Assembly: GCA_946807835.1 (NCBI GenBank) | Contig: OX327691.1 | Span: 17,845,688 to 17,909,687 of the forward strand | DNA: 64,000 nt | Reading direction: 5' to 3' | DNA from: Ailanthus altissimus | Taxonomy: Eukaryota > Streptophyta > Magnoliopsida > Sapindales > Simaroubaceae | Part shown: positions 11,736 through 23,120 of the stretch, one piece after another | Numbering within the stretch: the stretch's first letter is position 1 | Layout of the letters: each line of letters opens with the position of its first letter | The notes under the pieces: generated by a model | Seen by the model: the letters and a program-made list of their open reading frames with translations, nothing else | Told to the model about the DNA's origin: nothing | The model's database searches: none | Made by a program: the position numbers and the translations under genes

Positions 11736-12568
11736 GGCAATTTCTTATAAATGCTATTGCATTCACTTTACAATGCCGCAATGTTCGATGTTGTTTGAAT
11801 TTTTTTTTTCATATTTTGACTTGTTTGTTATATTATACTTCTTTGATTGTCATAACATGAAATAGTCATTTATTTATGTCGATAACCACAATGAGAGTTT
11901 TATTGGTGGGAGTTAGTTGTACTTGTGTAAAAATAAATAAATGATCAAGTTAATCATCCTTATAAGATGTAAATGTGTTTAAAATCTCTTTTAATAAGAT
12001 TGAATAGTATTTTATTATGAGATAATGTTATACAATGATCCATCTTGTCAATACAGTGTTAGACGCATCATTTTGATCTTTTTCAATATTACTACAGTGT
12101 GAGGGATTATTCGACGTAATTTGGGTTATGCCAATTAAACATGAGATATTAATACTACCCTTATGCTATAGCAATATTGGACAAACATGTGCACATATTG
12201 TCCAATAATATGTATTAATAATACACTTATACAATATTAATACATCATGAAGATAAGGTATATTTAGGATCAGTGATAAGAGTTACATGAGATGTAATTG
12301 ACAAGAATTGTCTACATTTTAGGTTTACAAAGGTCAATATTGTTATAGCGCAAGGTTAAAGTAAAATGTTAATAGGATCCACTTCTCATCGTGTAGTTTA
12401 AAATATTTAAACTTTTATTTTTTTCGGTTGAGAAATTAAAGGGATTATATAAAACAGTGGATGACTTTTTAAATTAAAAAATATATAAATTTTATATTTA
12501 TATTAAAAACATTATTTATTAGGAATTGAAATGTTCTAATAACATCATTTTTGTTTTGCGAAGATAAA

Positions 12569-15500
12569 ATGGCTTCAAGCAATCTCTTAGTACGCATACT
12601 TGATGCTCACTGATGAACACTTGAAATTACACATTTAATAAGAGTTTTACATGATTATTTTGTATTACTAGTGTATTTAATTTTCTTAACTTAAGTATGT
12701 TTACAATATTGTACTTAATTATCTTATAACTGTTTTGTGGCAGGTTCGGTAAAATAGGCATAACTTTCTACCTAAAGATCCAATTGAGGTGATTCTTAAT
12801 CCTGTACAGAGCTGACTCAATGGGCTAACATATTGTATTTCACAAAGCATTGGAAATTCGAGTGTTTAGAGGGTGAAAATTGGCCTAGAACAGAATTGAT
12901 CTGCAGTACAGGCCCAGTTTGAACAGTTATCAGTATTTGGCCCATAACTATAGAAATACGTATCTAATACGTATGAGATCACTCAATTTGGAAAGATAAG
13001 AGCCTTATCTACAACTTTTATGTTTTGAGTGACAGCTAATTCGGATTACATCAATTCCAAATTGGATAATCAAGTGGGTGCCCAAGTGATAATGAATGCA
13101 AATTATTTTGCCACCATTCTTGACTTTCATCAACCAAGTGGTTCCCTCCAAATTTGTCTCGATTTATCCATGTTTTTCTATAAATAGGTGGCTTGTTTAT
13201 GCCTAAAGAATGTAATTAGAAAGTTAGAATTTAGTTCAAAATACTTTTCCTTTGTATCCATTTCCTTGTACTATTATTTCTCTTGTTTACTATTAAGTCA
13301 TGTTATTTCTTCTTCCATTTCTTTTCTTTTCATTTAGTTTTATTATGTCCAAATAATTTTGTTTAAGCTAAGGTGAAAGGGTGAAGCTCTTGGCAAGGTA
13401 ATAAGATATGTTTAATATTTATTCATGAATTTAATGCTTCATTTTTAAGTTATGTAAATTTATATATGATGTATTTATTTTGTTTGTAGAATTAATACCA
13501 TTTCTTCTAAAGTGGTGATTCTTGATTTATTATTGACAAACTTAATACTTGGCACAATAAATTATTGAAACCATTTACAAGTCTTGGTTTATATAACCTT
13601 TCTTGTAAAGTGGGAGTCTTAATTTATTGTAGACAAATATAAAGATTGGCATAATAAATACTTGAACCCATTTATAAGATTTGGTGTATAATAATTGAAA
13701 GAAATAAATACTAATCAATATATAAATGATAATGAACTTTAATTGCTATATTTTCCGGTTGGAACCTCCTTTGTGTGAGGATTCCAATTGAGTTATAAAA
13801 AAATAAAAAGTTAAATATATTCTTACTTCTTATGCCAAGAGTGAATCCCCGTAACCTTAGCTTTTTATTTGAATTGGTTAATTGAAATAATATTTACAAA
13901 CATCTTATACTGCATAAATTATCTTTAAAGTGTTTATAATTTGTAATTTTAATTCTACTTCCCTGTGGATCGACCCCGTTCTCATCGGGTTATTTATTAC
14001 TTCGACAATCCTGCACTTGGGAATAACTTCTATATTCTGGACGTGTCACTCACCAACTCAGGGGTGCCAGTAACTATGCTGACTGACTTATGAATCTCAG
14101 AATAGTTCTGCATTTTGAAAAGCTTAAATATGTGATTGATCAATGACATTTAGAAGTGTTGCTAACTTAACATTTAGGTTTCGGTATAACAATGCTTGCA
14201 CTGTTTTTCGCACTTAGGCGTACAGCGTGCAACTTTGCCCTAAGGTATTTCTGATGATTCCACTCTATATGTGAGAGAGACATATAAAAATATAATTAGA
14301 TGATGATTTAAAAGTCAAATTTTACATCTTTACCTCAATGTCTACAAAACTATAAAAAGAGCATGTAGTATTTTACTGCAAAAAGAGCTGGTAGTATATT
14401 ACTACATTTGAAAGAGTTATTTGGCGACAAACCACACATTGAAATATACAAAATTGCCAAATCTCTTTTTCAAGCTAAATTATCAGAAGAAAGTCCTATG
14501 AGTCCCCTCATGTCCTCAAGATTATTTCTTATATTGAGAGATTAGAGACCATGAAAATTATGTTGAACACTTTATTGGGGAATCATTTAATTCTCTAATC
14601 GTTTTTGGGGTCATTTATATAATTCATCATGAACTTCAATATGTAAGGTTTGACCCCCTATTTATGCTAATCTGTATAATTTATTAAAGACAAAACAGAA
14701 GGATATGAGCAAAGGAGGCTTGACCTTCTATGTTTAGGGTGCTTCATCTTCTATTCCAAAAACTTCAAAAAAGCCTAAAAGGGAGGAGAAAAAAAGAAAT
14801 GAAACACATACCCACTTTAGGTTCTCAGAAGCGAGCTATATCCAAATAGGAGAGGCCAAAAGCAAAGGAAAATATTTCGATTATAGCGAGGATGAGCATT
14901 GGAAGCGAAATTGCACAAAGTACCTTGCCACGGTTAAGAAGACCCCTTAAAGTATGAACTTACCTATTGTTGACATTTCTTTAGCATTTTATGCTAGTTT
15001 TGAATGGGTATTAGATACCGCTTGTCTTTCTCACATCTGCAATGTGTTGTAGTGTCTGAGAGAATTTAGATTGTTGTAGCTTGAAGAAGTACAGCTTCGT
15101 ATTGGAAATGGTGATTTCCTGTAGGTCGAAGCTATTGGACGTATTGATTTACTTCTTCCATGTAGTAAAACTGTCGTGTTGAATAATTGTTATTTTGTGC
15201 AAAATATTATTCGAAAAATTGTTGTTGTTCCTATATTGGACAGTAAATGATATCTTATATATATTCAGAATCGTTCCTTATATTTGTATGATTTAGATAA
15301 TCGTTTATTAGCTGAATGTCAATTGAATAATAGCCATTATATATTGGATACAACAGAAAATATCATGAATGTACATGTAAATACAAGTAATAGCTCGGGA
15401 ACTTTGAATGTGGCTGAATTGTAGCATATGAGATTAAACCATATAGGTATGAGACGTTTATCCCTTTTGGTTAAAGATGGTCGGATATCTGAATTGACCA

Positions 15501-16600
15501 TAAAACCTTATCTAGTTTGTGAATCTTGTATTTAAGAAAAAATGACTAAATCTCCCTTTACTGGTGTTAGATATCGTGCCACTAATTTATTAAAAATTAT
15601 ACATAGTGATGTATATGGATTAATGAATCACCTGTAATAGGCACATTTCGATACTTTGTAGTCTTTATTAATGATCTGTCACGATTTAAATACATGTCTC
15701 TTATAAAAAATAAGTCAAATACTTTTGAAAAGTTCAAAAATGTTTGACTTAAAGTAGAGAAATAAACCAGAAAGTATATCAAATGCATTCGATGAAATTA
15801 AGGCGGTGAATACATGAACAATAAATTTTTAGATTATTTAAAAAAGAATTGGATTCTCGCTTAGTATAGTTCTTTAGGTACTCCACAACACAATAGTATT
15901 TCAGAGATGAGGAATCAGGTTTTATTGGATATAGTCTGATTAATGATGAGCTTCTCTAATCTCCCTAAATATCTATAGGGTTATGCTCTAGAAATAGTTG
16001 TTCCTATATTAAACAGAGTTCTATCGAAAGTTATTTCTAGAGAAACAATTTCTCATGGACTGTGAAAATTGTAGAAAGATTGAACTTGATGAAGTCAATC
16101 AAGATGTAAATTGAACCAACGATGGAACTTTAGGCTCAAATGACCATAATATCTTTGACACACCCTCTACATATGTTTGAGAGGATCTCAAGGTCACATG
16201 CAAGGTATGATTTAATACCTCAAGGTGCCCTTGGTGTTTTCTTAGTTAAAGAAAAAAAATCTTTGACTTATAAATATGCGATATTTGACATCGATTAAAA
16301 AAAATGACAAGAGACCATGCAATTTGAAATTGACTTAATGCATCATAATCAAGTCTGAAACTTGATTGAGCTTTTTGAAGAAATTATTCTTATCGATTAT
16401 AAATGAATTTATAAGAAGACGTATGAGCCCGATGAGAAAGTAGAAAACTTTAAAACTCATTTGGTGGCAAAAGGTTATACTTAATAATTTGGGATCGATT
16501 ATTAAGAAATCTTCTCACCAATAACAATGCTTAAGTCAATTCAAATTTTATTAACAATTGTTGCACATTCAAATTTTATTTTTTGAAAAAAGAAATTTTA
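12569..16600 (+). pseudogene. Second Copia retrotransposon, heavily decayed
   Basis: Coding scraps follow Copia order on the plus strand. The gag start is at 12569 (MASSNLLVRILDAH), continuing after the solo LTR at 14049 with LMNLRIVLHFEKLKYVIDQ. Then come a degraded zinc-knuckle region near 14870-14930 (EDEHWKRNCTKYLATVKK), protease (WVLDTACLSHIC, about 15006-15042) and the GAG-pre-integrase and integrase region (HMRLNHIGMRRLS at about 15427; HSDVYGLMNH at about 15603). RT pieces lie near 16440-16570 (VENFKTHLVAKGYT, EIFSPITMLKSI). Stops and frameshifts are frequent. The right border is unclear beyond about 16600 and no LTR pair was identified. Confidence 0.85.
12611..14048 (+). repeat. Solo LTR (1438 bp) inserted in the second Copia gag
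   Basis: It starts TGATGAACACTTG and ends GACGTGTCA (TG..CA), and CTCAC flanks it at 12606-12610 and 14049-14053. Without it the host Copia gag reads on directly. A second copy in the opposite orientation occupies 35845-39979, with its own different 5-bp duplication, which fixes both ends independently. No internal coding is present. Its Ty3/Copia lineage is not assigned. Confidence 0.92.
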
Positions 16601-17288
16601 CAGGTGGAATAGGCAATTTTTTAGCAACAACAACAAATTTATATGTCAAATTTCTTTAAAAAAAAAGAATAGAACAAGGGCATCGGTTACTAAATACTTT
16701 TACAGGTTTAATAAGGAGTATTTTCTAAGAAAAATAAATGGTTTTAGTGCTCAAAATTTTCATGGTGGCCATCATGGTAAGGTTTATTGGTACTCATACT
16801 TCAGGAAGGATGAATTCCAATAAAGCTATCTTTACTGCAAACTAAAGTATTCAAATAGTTTTTCTTTGTTTAAATTTATTACAAAGAATTTGAGGCGTAT
16901 TAAAAAGATGAGAAAGAAGCATTAAATAAATAAAATTTGACCATTATACATGATGATTAACATATGTCAAAAAAATACTTAAAATTTAGAAAAATTTAAA
17001 CAAAGAGAGAATTTTAATTTAATTATTAAATATATTGTTTTGAGCAATTTTTCTCACATTCGGTCTTAATATTTAGAGAAATATTTGGATTTTTAATTGA
17101 AGCCGTGGGGTGCTTATTGGCCGAGATTCATGAATACTTAAAAAGAAATTAAAATAAATTAAATAAAACAAAGAAGGAAATTGAAAATAATTATTGTAGA
17201 GGTTTCGAATATATATGTTGTGAATATCAAGTCATGCATTTTAACTTGACACTTCTATGGCATCAATTAAGCTATAACTTTGATACCC
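16601..17288. other. AT-rich sequence without a recognised gene
   Basis: Possibly further decayed Copia sequence on the left. Near 17270-17288 a word resembling the tRNA-Met primer-binding site (ACTTTGATACC, minus-strand sense GGTATCAAAGT) precedes the LTR that starts at about 17289. Confidence 0.4.
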
Positions 17289-18234
17289 GTTTTATTCTAT
17301 GCGCAGCGAAAAATTATAACTTGACACTATAAGAAAAAACACATAAAATTAACATACCAATAAAGATAAAGAAAACAAACCAATCAACAAAACACAAGAT
17401 ATACATGGTTCAACCCAAAATTGCCTACGTCCACGGAGGATCTATGATCCAGTTTCTTATTATTGAAATAGATCATTAAATATCTTCTTACGTCATTAAT
17501 GATCCCACAAGACCCCTTAGTATCTCCCATAGAGACCCCTTAGTATCTCCCATAGAGACCTCTAAGTATCTACCATTGATCACCATGACTCCTTAAGACC
17601 TCTTAGTATCTCCTCATAAGAGATTTTTACAAGGAACACAAGAATAGCCCGAGCATCTAAACTAAAAGGATCTATAGTGTTTCTTTTTTATTCACTCAAA
17701 GAACCTAAAGAAAAAACACTCTCCAAATGTTACACCCTAGTGCACCACGCACTTAGTGCCTACTTAGCTCCTCTATTCTCTCTTATGGTTACATCTTGAA
17801 ACCTTAGATGCTTAATCTTAAACAAAGGGTTTACAAGTGTTTATATAGGGTGTATTTCGTGCCTACTAACCCTATTCCTTGTTGAAGTAAGAGTCCACTT
17901 ATTTTGGAAGTCCAAAACTTCTCAAAAATAGAAATCTGAATTAAAAACAAACTTCTGACTCGTCTGGCTCCGCGGCGCTGGGCATTATCGTGCTCATCGC
18001 TGCAGCGCTGGATTGCTGTCCTAGGAGCCGCGGCGCTTAGCCCTATAGCGCCTATCCCGCATTTTCTTGCTTCTTTCACGTCTTTAAGTCTTGTTTTACT
18101 TCTCCCTTCGTGTCTCACACGTTCTAAGCTTCTCCATACATGTCCCACATATTTTAGACTTTTGTGACTCTCTACTTTAATATTCATCTCAATTTTTATT
18201 CAATTAAAATTATTGAATTATCAATTTTTCAACA
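17289..18234 (-). repeat. Diverged LTR of the same family as the 19944-23120 element
   Basis: It aligns along its length with the LTRs at 19944-20805 and 22268-23120: GCGCAGCG, CCTACGTCCACGGAGGATC, CACTTAGTGCCTAC, TTTCGTGCCTA, CTAACCCTATTCCTTGTTG and the GCGGCGCT-type array appear in the same order, and it ends with TTTTTCAACA. A primer-site-like word lies just left of the start, so on the minus strand this would be a 5' LTR whose internal part is lost. A minus-strand TATATAAA lies at 17840-17847. The left border is approximate. Confidence 0.75.
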
Positions 18235-18237
18235 AAA

Positions 18238-18262
18238 TATATATATATATATATATATATAT
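18238..18262. repeat. AT microsatellite
   Basis: About twelve AT dinucleotides directly after the LTR end. Confidence 0.9.
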
Positions 18263-18264
18263 TA

Positions 18265-18600
18265 ATTTCTTCTGGTTTTGCCTTCTATACGTGGCCTTGT
18301 CATATTATAGGGTGGGCTGCAACTGAATCGGCTATTCATTCATGATCAATAGCTTTATCACGGTTCAATTAGAAACTTGTTTCATTAACTTAGTTTACTT
18401 CTGAAAACAAATCAAGCTTCAGTACTTTCATTATATATATATGGATTATAGCTTGTTGCTTGTCTAGTGAATAGGGATCAGTAAGCCAAATCGATACAGC
18501 TTGATCTTTCATTTTAGTGCATATGTAGGGTTGAGCTGAAAGTTAACACGAATTAAAAAGGCATAGGCATATTGTGCGTCTGTACATGAGTTAAGGTATA
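18265..18600 (+). pseudogene. Relic of a PUP gene 3'-UTR
   Basis: Matches the region downstream of the intact PUP stop (27660-27960) in order: GCTATTCAT..TGATCAA, CAATTAGAAACTTGTTTCAT, TAACTTAGTTTACTT, AAACAAATCAAGCTTCAGT, CTGAAAGTTAACA and GTGCGTCTGT. Coding sequence upstream has been replaced by the LTR ending at 18234. It records another lost array member. Confidence 0.8.
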
Positions 18601-18679
18601 TAACAAAAAATTTTAATCATTAACAAATCACTTTTTAAAATTTTGTTTTATGAACAAGGGAATTTATTAATCCAACCAA

Positions 18680-19335
18680 AAAAATTTAAATCATTAACAA
18701 ATTAGCCAATTTTATATCGACAACACATTTAATAACAAGAATAACAGTAAGTGCTTACGCGTAAAAAGCAGCATTAGTACTTATAGGACAACCAAAATTG
18801 CCTAAATAATTATCTTGGTAATCTAAAATAAAATCCACAAGCTACATTTCTTGGATTATTTTGAGAAAGATAAAATGAATTAGCCTTAATCTAGCCAAAC
18901 AAAGGTGGTATTCAAGTTAGAATATGCACATTCAGAGCATGACCAAAAGAAAGATTTATTACCAAAATTATGAAAAACACCTCTATCTTGGCCCTGATTA
19001 ACATAACCCCGAACAAAACTTGAAATAGTATAAAATGTGGGCATAACAATCCAACTTCAGCCTATATAAAGCAGTGTGCATATCATCGCGCCAAATAGAA
19101 TTATAAACACGCCACATATTGTTGAAAAGATAGCAAACCGTCAGAGTCCAAATATTGTAAATCTAAGGACTAAATGGCTTGTTGACAATAGAAGTTCAAA
19201 GCTCACTAACCGTGTCAGCCAAAGGAAGATGAGATTGAAACTTAATAGCCAACCACTGCTAAAGATCCCTCACCAAACCACAAGAAGCGAAAAGATGATC
19301 AGTAATTTTAAAAGCACAAGAAGAAAAGCATAAAG
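18680..19335 (-). pseudogene. LINE-type C-terminal relic: zf-RVT and RNase H
   Basis: On the minus strand the segment near 19300-19190 reads like a zf-RVT zinc-binding region (DHLFASCGLVRDL, then QWLAIKFQSHLPLADTV). Further along, near 18810-18740, a degraded RNase H motif is visible (DYQDNYLGNFGCPISTNAAF followed by ALTVILVIK). This pairing is typical of plant non-LTR retrotransposon tails and LINE-derived RNase H proteins. Several stops and frameshifts are present and no reverse transcriptase is seen. Identification rests on remembered family consensus. Confidence 0.6.
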
Positions 19336-19399
19336 AACAAGAAGACACGGTACAAATTAAAATTATTGTAATTTTATTTTTCTTTAGAGAGAGAATATT

Positions 19400-19943
19400 T
19401 GAATTTGGACCTCAGGGTATTAACACTTCAATAAGACTATTTTTAAAAATGATTGTTGTTTTCTATCCTTCATATTTGGCTTATCAAAATTTGTTCAAAT
19501 ACTTAGTTCAAATTAGTGAATGATGATAATCTTGCGTCAAATTTGTATAATTTTAATAACAAATAATTATTGATAAGTGATGCAAGTCAGATAAACTTCA
19601 AAGTTTCTGAGACAGTATTAAGTTACTTTATTCTTAATTTCGTTTAAATCATATAATAAGCGAAAATTAGGAGATGATCATGGTCTTAGATAAATAATTT
19701 ATAAAATAGGGAGTGGATTTCGTGCATTTGTTAGGTGGTATTGATCCAATACTTGACATGTGCGGTGAGAATAACAGGATGATCAATATGGGAGTAGAGT
19801 TCTTGTTCTGATTTTCCTGCTCCCAAAAATTTGGAAATACTAGCTATTACATATCCATTCAAACAAAAATTACTCCTTTTTTGAATAATAACCAAGACGA
19901 TGAAGGGGAAATATATGTTAATGCAATAACTACTCTTCGCGTA
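19400..19943. repeat. Duplicated PUP intergenic flank, copy A (left part)
   Basis: Shares GATGAT..TGCGTCAAATTT and CTTTATTCTTAATTTC with 28800-28955/40529-40545, and TCCCAAAAATTTGGAAATACTAG with 40697-40720. The copy continues at 23121 on the other side of the LTR element inserted at 19944. It represents the spacer between two PUP genes of the array. Confidence 0.65.
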
Positions 19944-20805
19944 TGTTGAGGGAGGTAACGCCCTTCTCCCTCGTGAGATTATGTTGAAGCGAAGAATTCA
20001 AAATTCAGCCTAGAACTCTAATCTCCTTGCGCAGCGGAATAACCTGTCAATCAAGCAAAACCAACAAGAATTCAAAGCAGAAAATAAAAGAGCACAACAC
20101 AATCTACGTGGTTCGGCCAATCGCCTACGCCCACGGTGGATCCAAGGATCCTAGCCTCTCTTATTATAACTCCCTAGAGATTTTACAAGGAAACACAATA
20201 TGAAGAACCCTCAAAAGGACCTAAACGTTTAGTGAACCCTTACTCTACCACGAACAATGATCACCCAAACAACGGTTCCACCCTAGCGCACATAAGCACT
20301 TAGTGTCTACCCAGCTCTTCCCCTCTCTTAGAGTCTCTCTCAATGCTTGATATGAAATCAAGGGTTTACAAGTGTTTATATAGAGTATATTTCGTGCCTA
20401 TTAACCCTATTCCTTGTTGGAGTACGAGTCCACTTGTTTTGGAAGTCCAAAACTTCCCAAAACTTGAAATCCCGAATCAAAACGGACTTTTTCACGCGTT
20501 CTGGCGCTCGTCCTTGGGCGCTGCAGCGCTGGACAGAATCACGCCCAGCGCTGCGGCGCTGAGGACCCAGCGCTACGGCGCTGGTTTTACTGTCCTGGGC
20601 GCCGTGGCGTTGAACCCTGTAGCTATCCGCGTTTTCTTGCTCCCTTCACGTCTTTGAGTCCCGTTTCGCTTCTCCCTTCGTATCCCACACGTCCTAGACT
20701 TCTCTATACGTATCCCACACGTTCTAGACTTCTTGTAACTCTTCACTTTGGTATTCATCTCAATTCTTGGCCAACCAAGATTGTTGAATCACCCATTTTC
20801 CAACA
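19944..20805 (-). repeat. 3' LTR of the gag-protease element
   Basis: Starts TGTTGAGGGAGGTAACGCCC and ends TTTTCCAACA; nearly identical in sequence and order to 22268-23120. On the minus strand it is preceded by a purine tract (AAGGAAGGGTT) directly next to 20805. It includes a GC-rich near-palindrome array at 20505-20625 and a minus-strand TATATAAA at 20375-20382. Confidence 0.95.
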
Positions 20806-20872
20806 AACCCTTCCTTGATTCAAAATCTTCCAAATAAGAAGGCTTCAGGATCTGATCCACACCAATACTCTA

Positions 20873-22216
20873 TCACCTAGAGTTGAGTCCAGTTAAGTCT
20901 CTACCAAGACTTAACTTTCCTCGGGCTAGTGACTTCGGTCTCCAAAGGCATTCGTACACCTTGTATAGGGTATGGATGCATTGCACTCCTTTCGGACTCT
21001 CATCACCTCGGTGAGCACGGTTTGGATGTCGCCTAGTGGTCTGCATTGCCCCAATGCCCCGCGTTGGGCCACTCATGGCCATCCCAGTAAGCACATAGAG
21101 CCCCTCATTGTACTTCTCACCCTCAAACCCTATAGGTCCTTTCTCTACCTTCAATTTTCCTTTTTCCGCTCTAACCGAATACCCTTCCTCATCAAGCTTG
21201 CCTAGGGATATCAAGTTCCTCCTCAATTTAGGAACATGCCTCACACCATGTAATTCCCTAGTTTCTCCACCTTGCATCCTCAGCCTTATGTCACCAACTC
21301 CCATGATCTCACACGTCATGTCATTCCCCATTAGAGTTTTACCTCTCTTGGCTTTATAGTTTGTAAACATCGATCTGTCGGGACACATATGGACGCTGCA
21401 CCCCGAATCTAGTATCCATTTGCCAGCGTACTTTCCCCTGGAGGCTACCAATGTGTCTATAACTTCGGTATCTTCCTCAGTACCAATTGCAGCCCACCCT
21501 CTTTGACCTTTTGATTTCGGACAATCCTTCACAAAGTGCCCTTCTTTATTACAAAGGAAACACCTCTTGGATCTCCTCCTTGATTGGTTGCTCTTCCTTC
21601 CTTGTGCAAGCAAAAATGCTCCATTCTCAGACTCCGATCTCTTTGTCAATTCTTTTGAGTTCAATGATGCTTTGACATCATTCATCGTTAAAGACTTCTT
21701 TCCATACAGCAACGTATCCACAAAACTTTCATAGCTCTTCGGCAACAAACTTAACTGGATAATGGCCTTGTCTTCATCCTCAATCTTGATGCCCAGTTGC
21801 TCAAGATTAATGACGATCTTGTTGAACTCGTCAATGTGAGCTCTCAATGAAGTTTCCTCGTGCATTGTCAGCTGATGTAGTTTCTTTTTCACAAGACGTC
21901 TATTTGCAAGAGACTTCTTCATGTACAATGCCTCGAATCTTTTCCATAGCCCAAAAGCGGTTTCTTCATCACCAACTTCCCTTAATACTTCGTCGCTTAA
22001 CGCCAGGAATAGGGTGCTGTGAGCCTTTTTCTGAATCGTGTCCTAATCTTTCTGCCCGGACTTTGAGGTTGTCGTCTCATCGCTAGTTGAGTAACTGGCC
22101 TCCTCCAAAGCTGAGTCTAACCATTCCTTCACTAGTAGAGCCCTAACCTTCATCCTCCAAAGATTGAAGTCATTAATCCCATTGAACTTCTCTATTTCTT
22201 GCTTGATTGTAGCCAT
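20873..22216 (-). CDS. Copia gag-protease reading frame with one in-frame stop
   Basis: The frame from ATG at 22216 to the stop at 20873 is 448 codons and contains a single internal TAG at about codon 59. Order of parts: a gag N-terminus (IEKFNGINDFNLWRMKVRAL), the UBN2-type gag core (TLFLALSDEVLREVG, FEALYMKKSL, LHQLTMHE), and a perfect CCHC zinc knuckle (CFLCNKEGHFVKDC). Then come a retropepsin-like site (WILDSGCSVHMC) with ISLGKLDEEGYSV, and a short unrelated tail. It therefore encodes capsid, nucleic-acid binding and the start of protease but nothing downstream. Gag of this type packages element RNA into cytoplasmic particles. The start is supported by its position just inside the primer-binding site. 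Confidence 0.88.
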
Positions 22217-22249
22217 GGTTTAAATACCCCAGATGTGTATTATCGGACC

Positions 22250-22267
22250 TCTAGCTTTGATACCAGT
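22250..22267 (-). other. Primer-binding site (initiator Met tRNA type)
   Basis: Directly inside the 5' LTR the minus strand reads TGGTATCAAAGCTAGAGG, which is the usual complement of the plant initiator tRNA-Met 3' end. It confirms element orientation and the LTR border. Confidence 0.9.
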
Positions 22268-23120
22268 TTTTGAGGGAGGTAACGCCCTTCTCCCTCGTGA
22301 GGTTATGTTGAAGCGAAGAACCCAAGATTCAGCCTAGAACTCTAACCTCCTTGCGCAGCAGAATAACCTGTCAATCAAACAAAACCAACAAGAATTCAAA
22401 GCAGAAAACAAAAGAGCACAACACAATCTACGTGGTTCGGCCAATCGCCTACGTCCACGGTGGATCCAAGGATCCTAGCCTCTCTTATTATAACTCCCTA
22501 GAGATTTTACAAGGAAACACAATATGAAGAACCCTCAAAAGGACCTAAACGTTTAGTGAACCCTTACTCTACCACGAACAATGATCACCCAAACAATGGT
22601 TCCACTCTAGCGCACACAAGCACTTAGTGTCTACCCAGCTCTTCTCTTCTCTTCTCTTAGAGTCTCTCTCAATGCTTGATATGAAATCAAGGGTTTACAA
22701 GTATTTATATAGAGTATATTTCGTGCCTATTAACCCTATTCCTTGTTGGAGTAAGAGTCCACTTGTTTTGGAAGTCCAAAACTTCTCAAAACTCGAAATC
22801 CTGAATCAAAACGGACTTTTTCACGCGTTCTGGCGCTGCGGCGCTCGTCCTTGGGCACTGCAGCGCTGGACAGAATCGCGCCCAGCGCTGCGGCGCTGGT
22901 TTTACTGTCCTGGGCGCTGTGGCGCTGAGCCTTGTAGCTATCTGCGTTTTCTTGCTCCCTTCGCGTCTTTGAGTCCCGTTTTGCTTTCCCCTTCGTGTTC
23001 CACACGTCCTAGACTTCTCCATACGTATCTCACACATTCTAGACTTCTTGTAACTCTTCACTTTAGTATTTATCTCAATTCTTGGCTAATCAAAATTGTT
23101 AAATCATTAATTTTCTAACA
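22268..23120 (-). repeat. 5' LTR of the gag-protease element
   Basis: Aligns with 19944-20805 over its whole length. The outer end has TTTTCTAACA before the GCGTA duplication; the inner TG has mutated to TT at 22268-22269. Differences from the other LTR include indels inside the GCGCTGCGGCGCT array at 22825-22935. Confidence 0.95.
22704..22711 (-). promoter_or_regulatory. TATA box in the 5' LTR
   Basis: Minus strand TATATAAA, conserved at the same place in the other two LTR copies (20375-20382 and 17840-17847). Confidence 0.6.

Larger units (their letters stand above)
7191..12568. other. Long AT-rich intergenic region
   Basis: No conserved coding sequence is recognised across this 5.4 kb. 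It contains an AT microsatellite, an AT-rich foldback pair, short tandem duplications and a GC-rich patch, listed separately. The sequence 11900-12560 immediately upstream of the second Copia gag may hold that element's 5' LTR, but I could not define ends. Confidence 0.5.
19944..23120 (-). mobile_element. Complete short non-autonomous LTR element with gag-protease only (TR-GAG-like)
   Basis: The element is 3177 bp, flanked by GCGTA at 19939-19943 and 23121-23125. On the minus strand the order is 5' LTR (22268-23120), primer-binding site, one gag-protease frame (22216-20873), polypurine tract and 3' LTR (19944-20805). No integrase, reverse transcriptase or RNase H sequence exists between the LTRs. 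It would need an autonomous Copia partner for mobility. The architecture fits the described TR-GAG class or an internal deletion of a Tork-like Copia. The LTRs differ by several percent, mostly transitions, which suggests a fairly recent insertion. Confidence 0.93.

Noticed and set aside
17831..18187. Reading frame of 118 codons in the LTR at 17289-18234
   Set aside because: It lies wholly within a repeat also found in two other copies, where the frame is not conserved; no domain.
20343..20657. Open frames in the LTRs at 20343-20657 and 22627-23118
   Set aside because: These are plus-strand shadows of the non-coding LTR; the frames differ between the two LTRs and the element is on the minus strand.
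20972..22086. Plus-strand frames opposite the gag-protease gene
   Set aside because: Antisense shadows of a clearly conserved minus-strand coding region.
22250..22267. tRNA-like sequence
   Set aside because: Only the 18-nt primer-binding complement is present; no cloverleaf. I found no tRNA or rRNA gene in the window.
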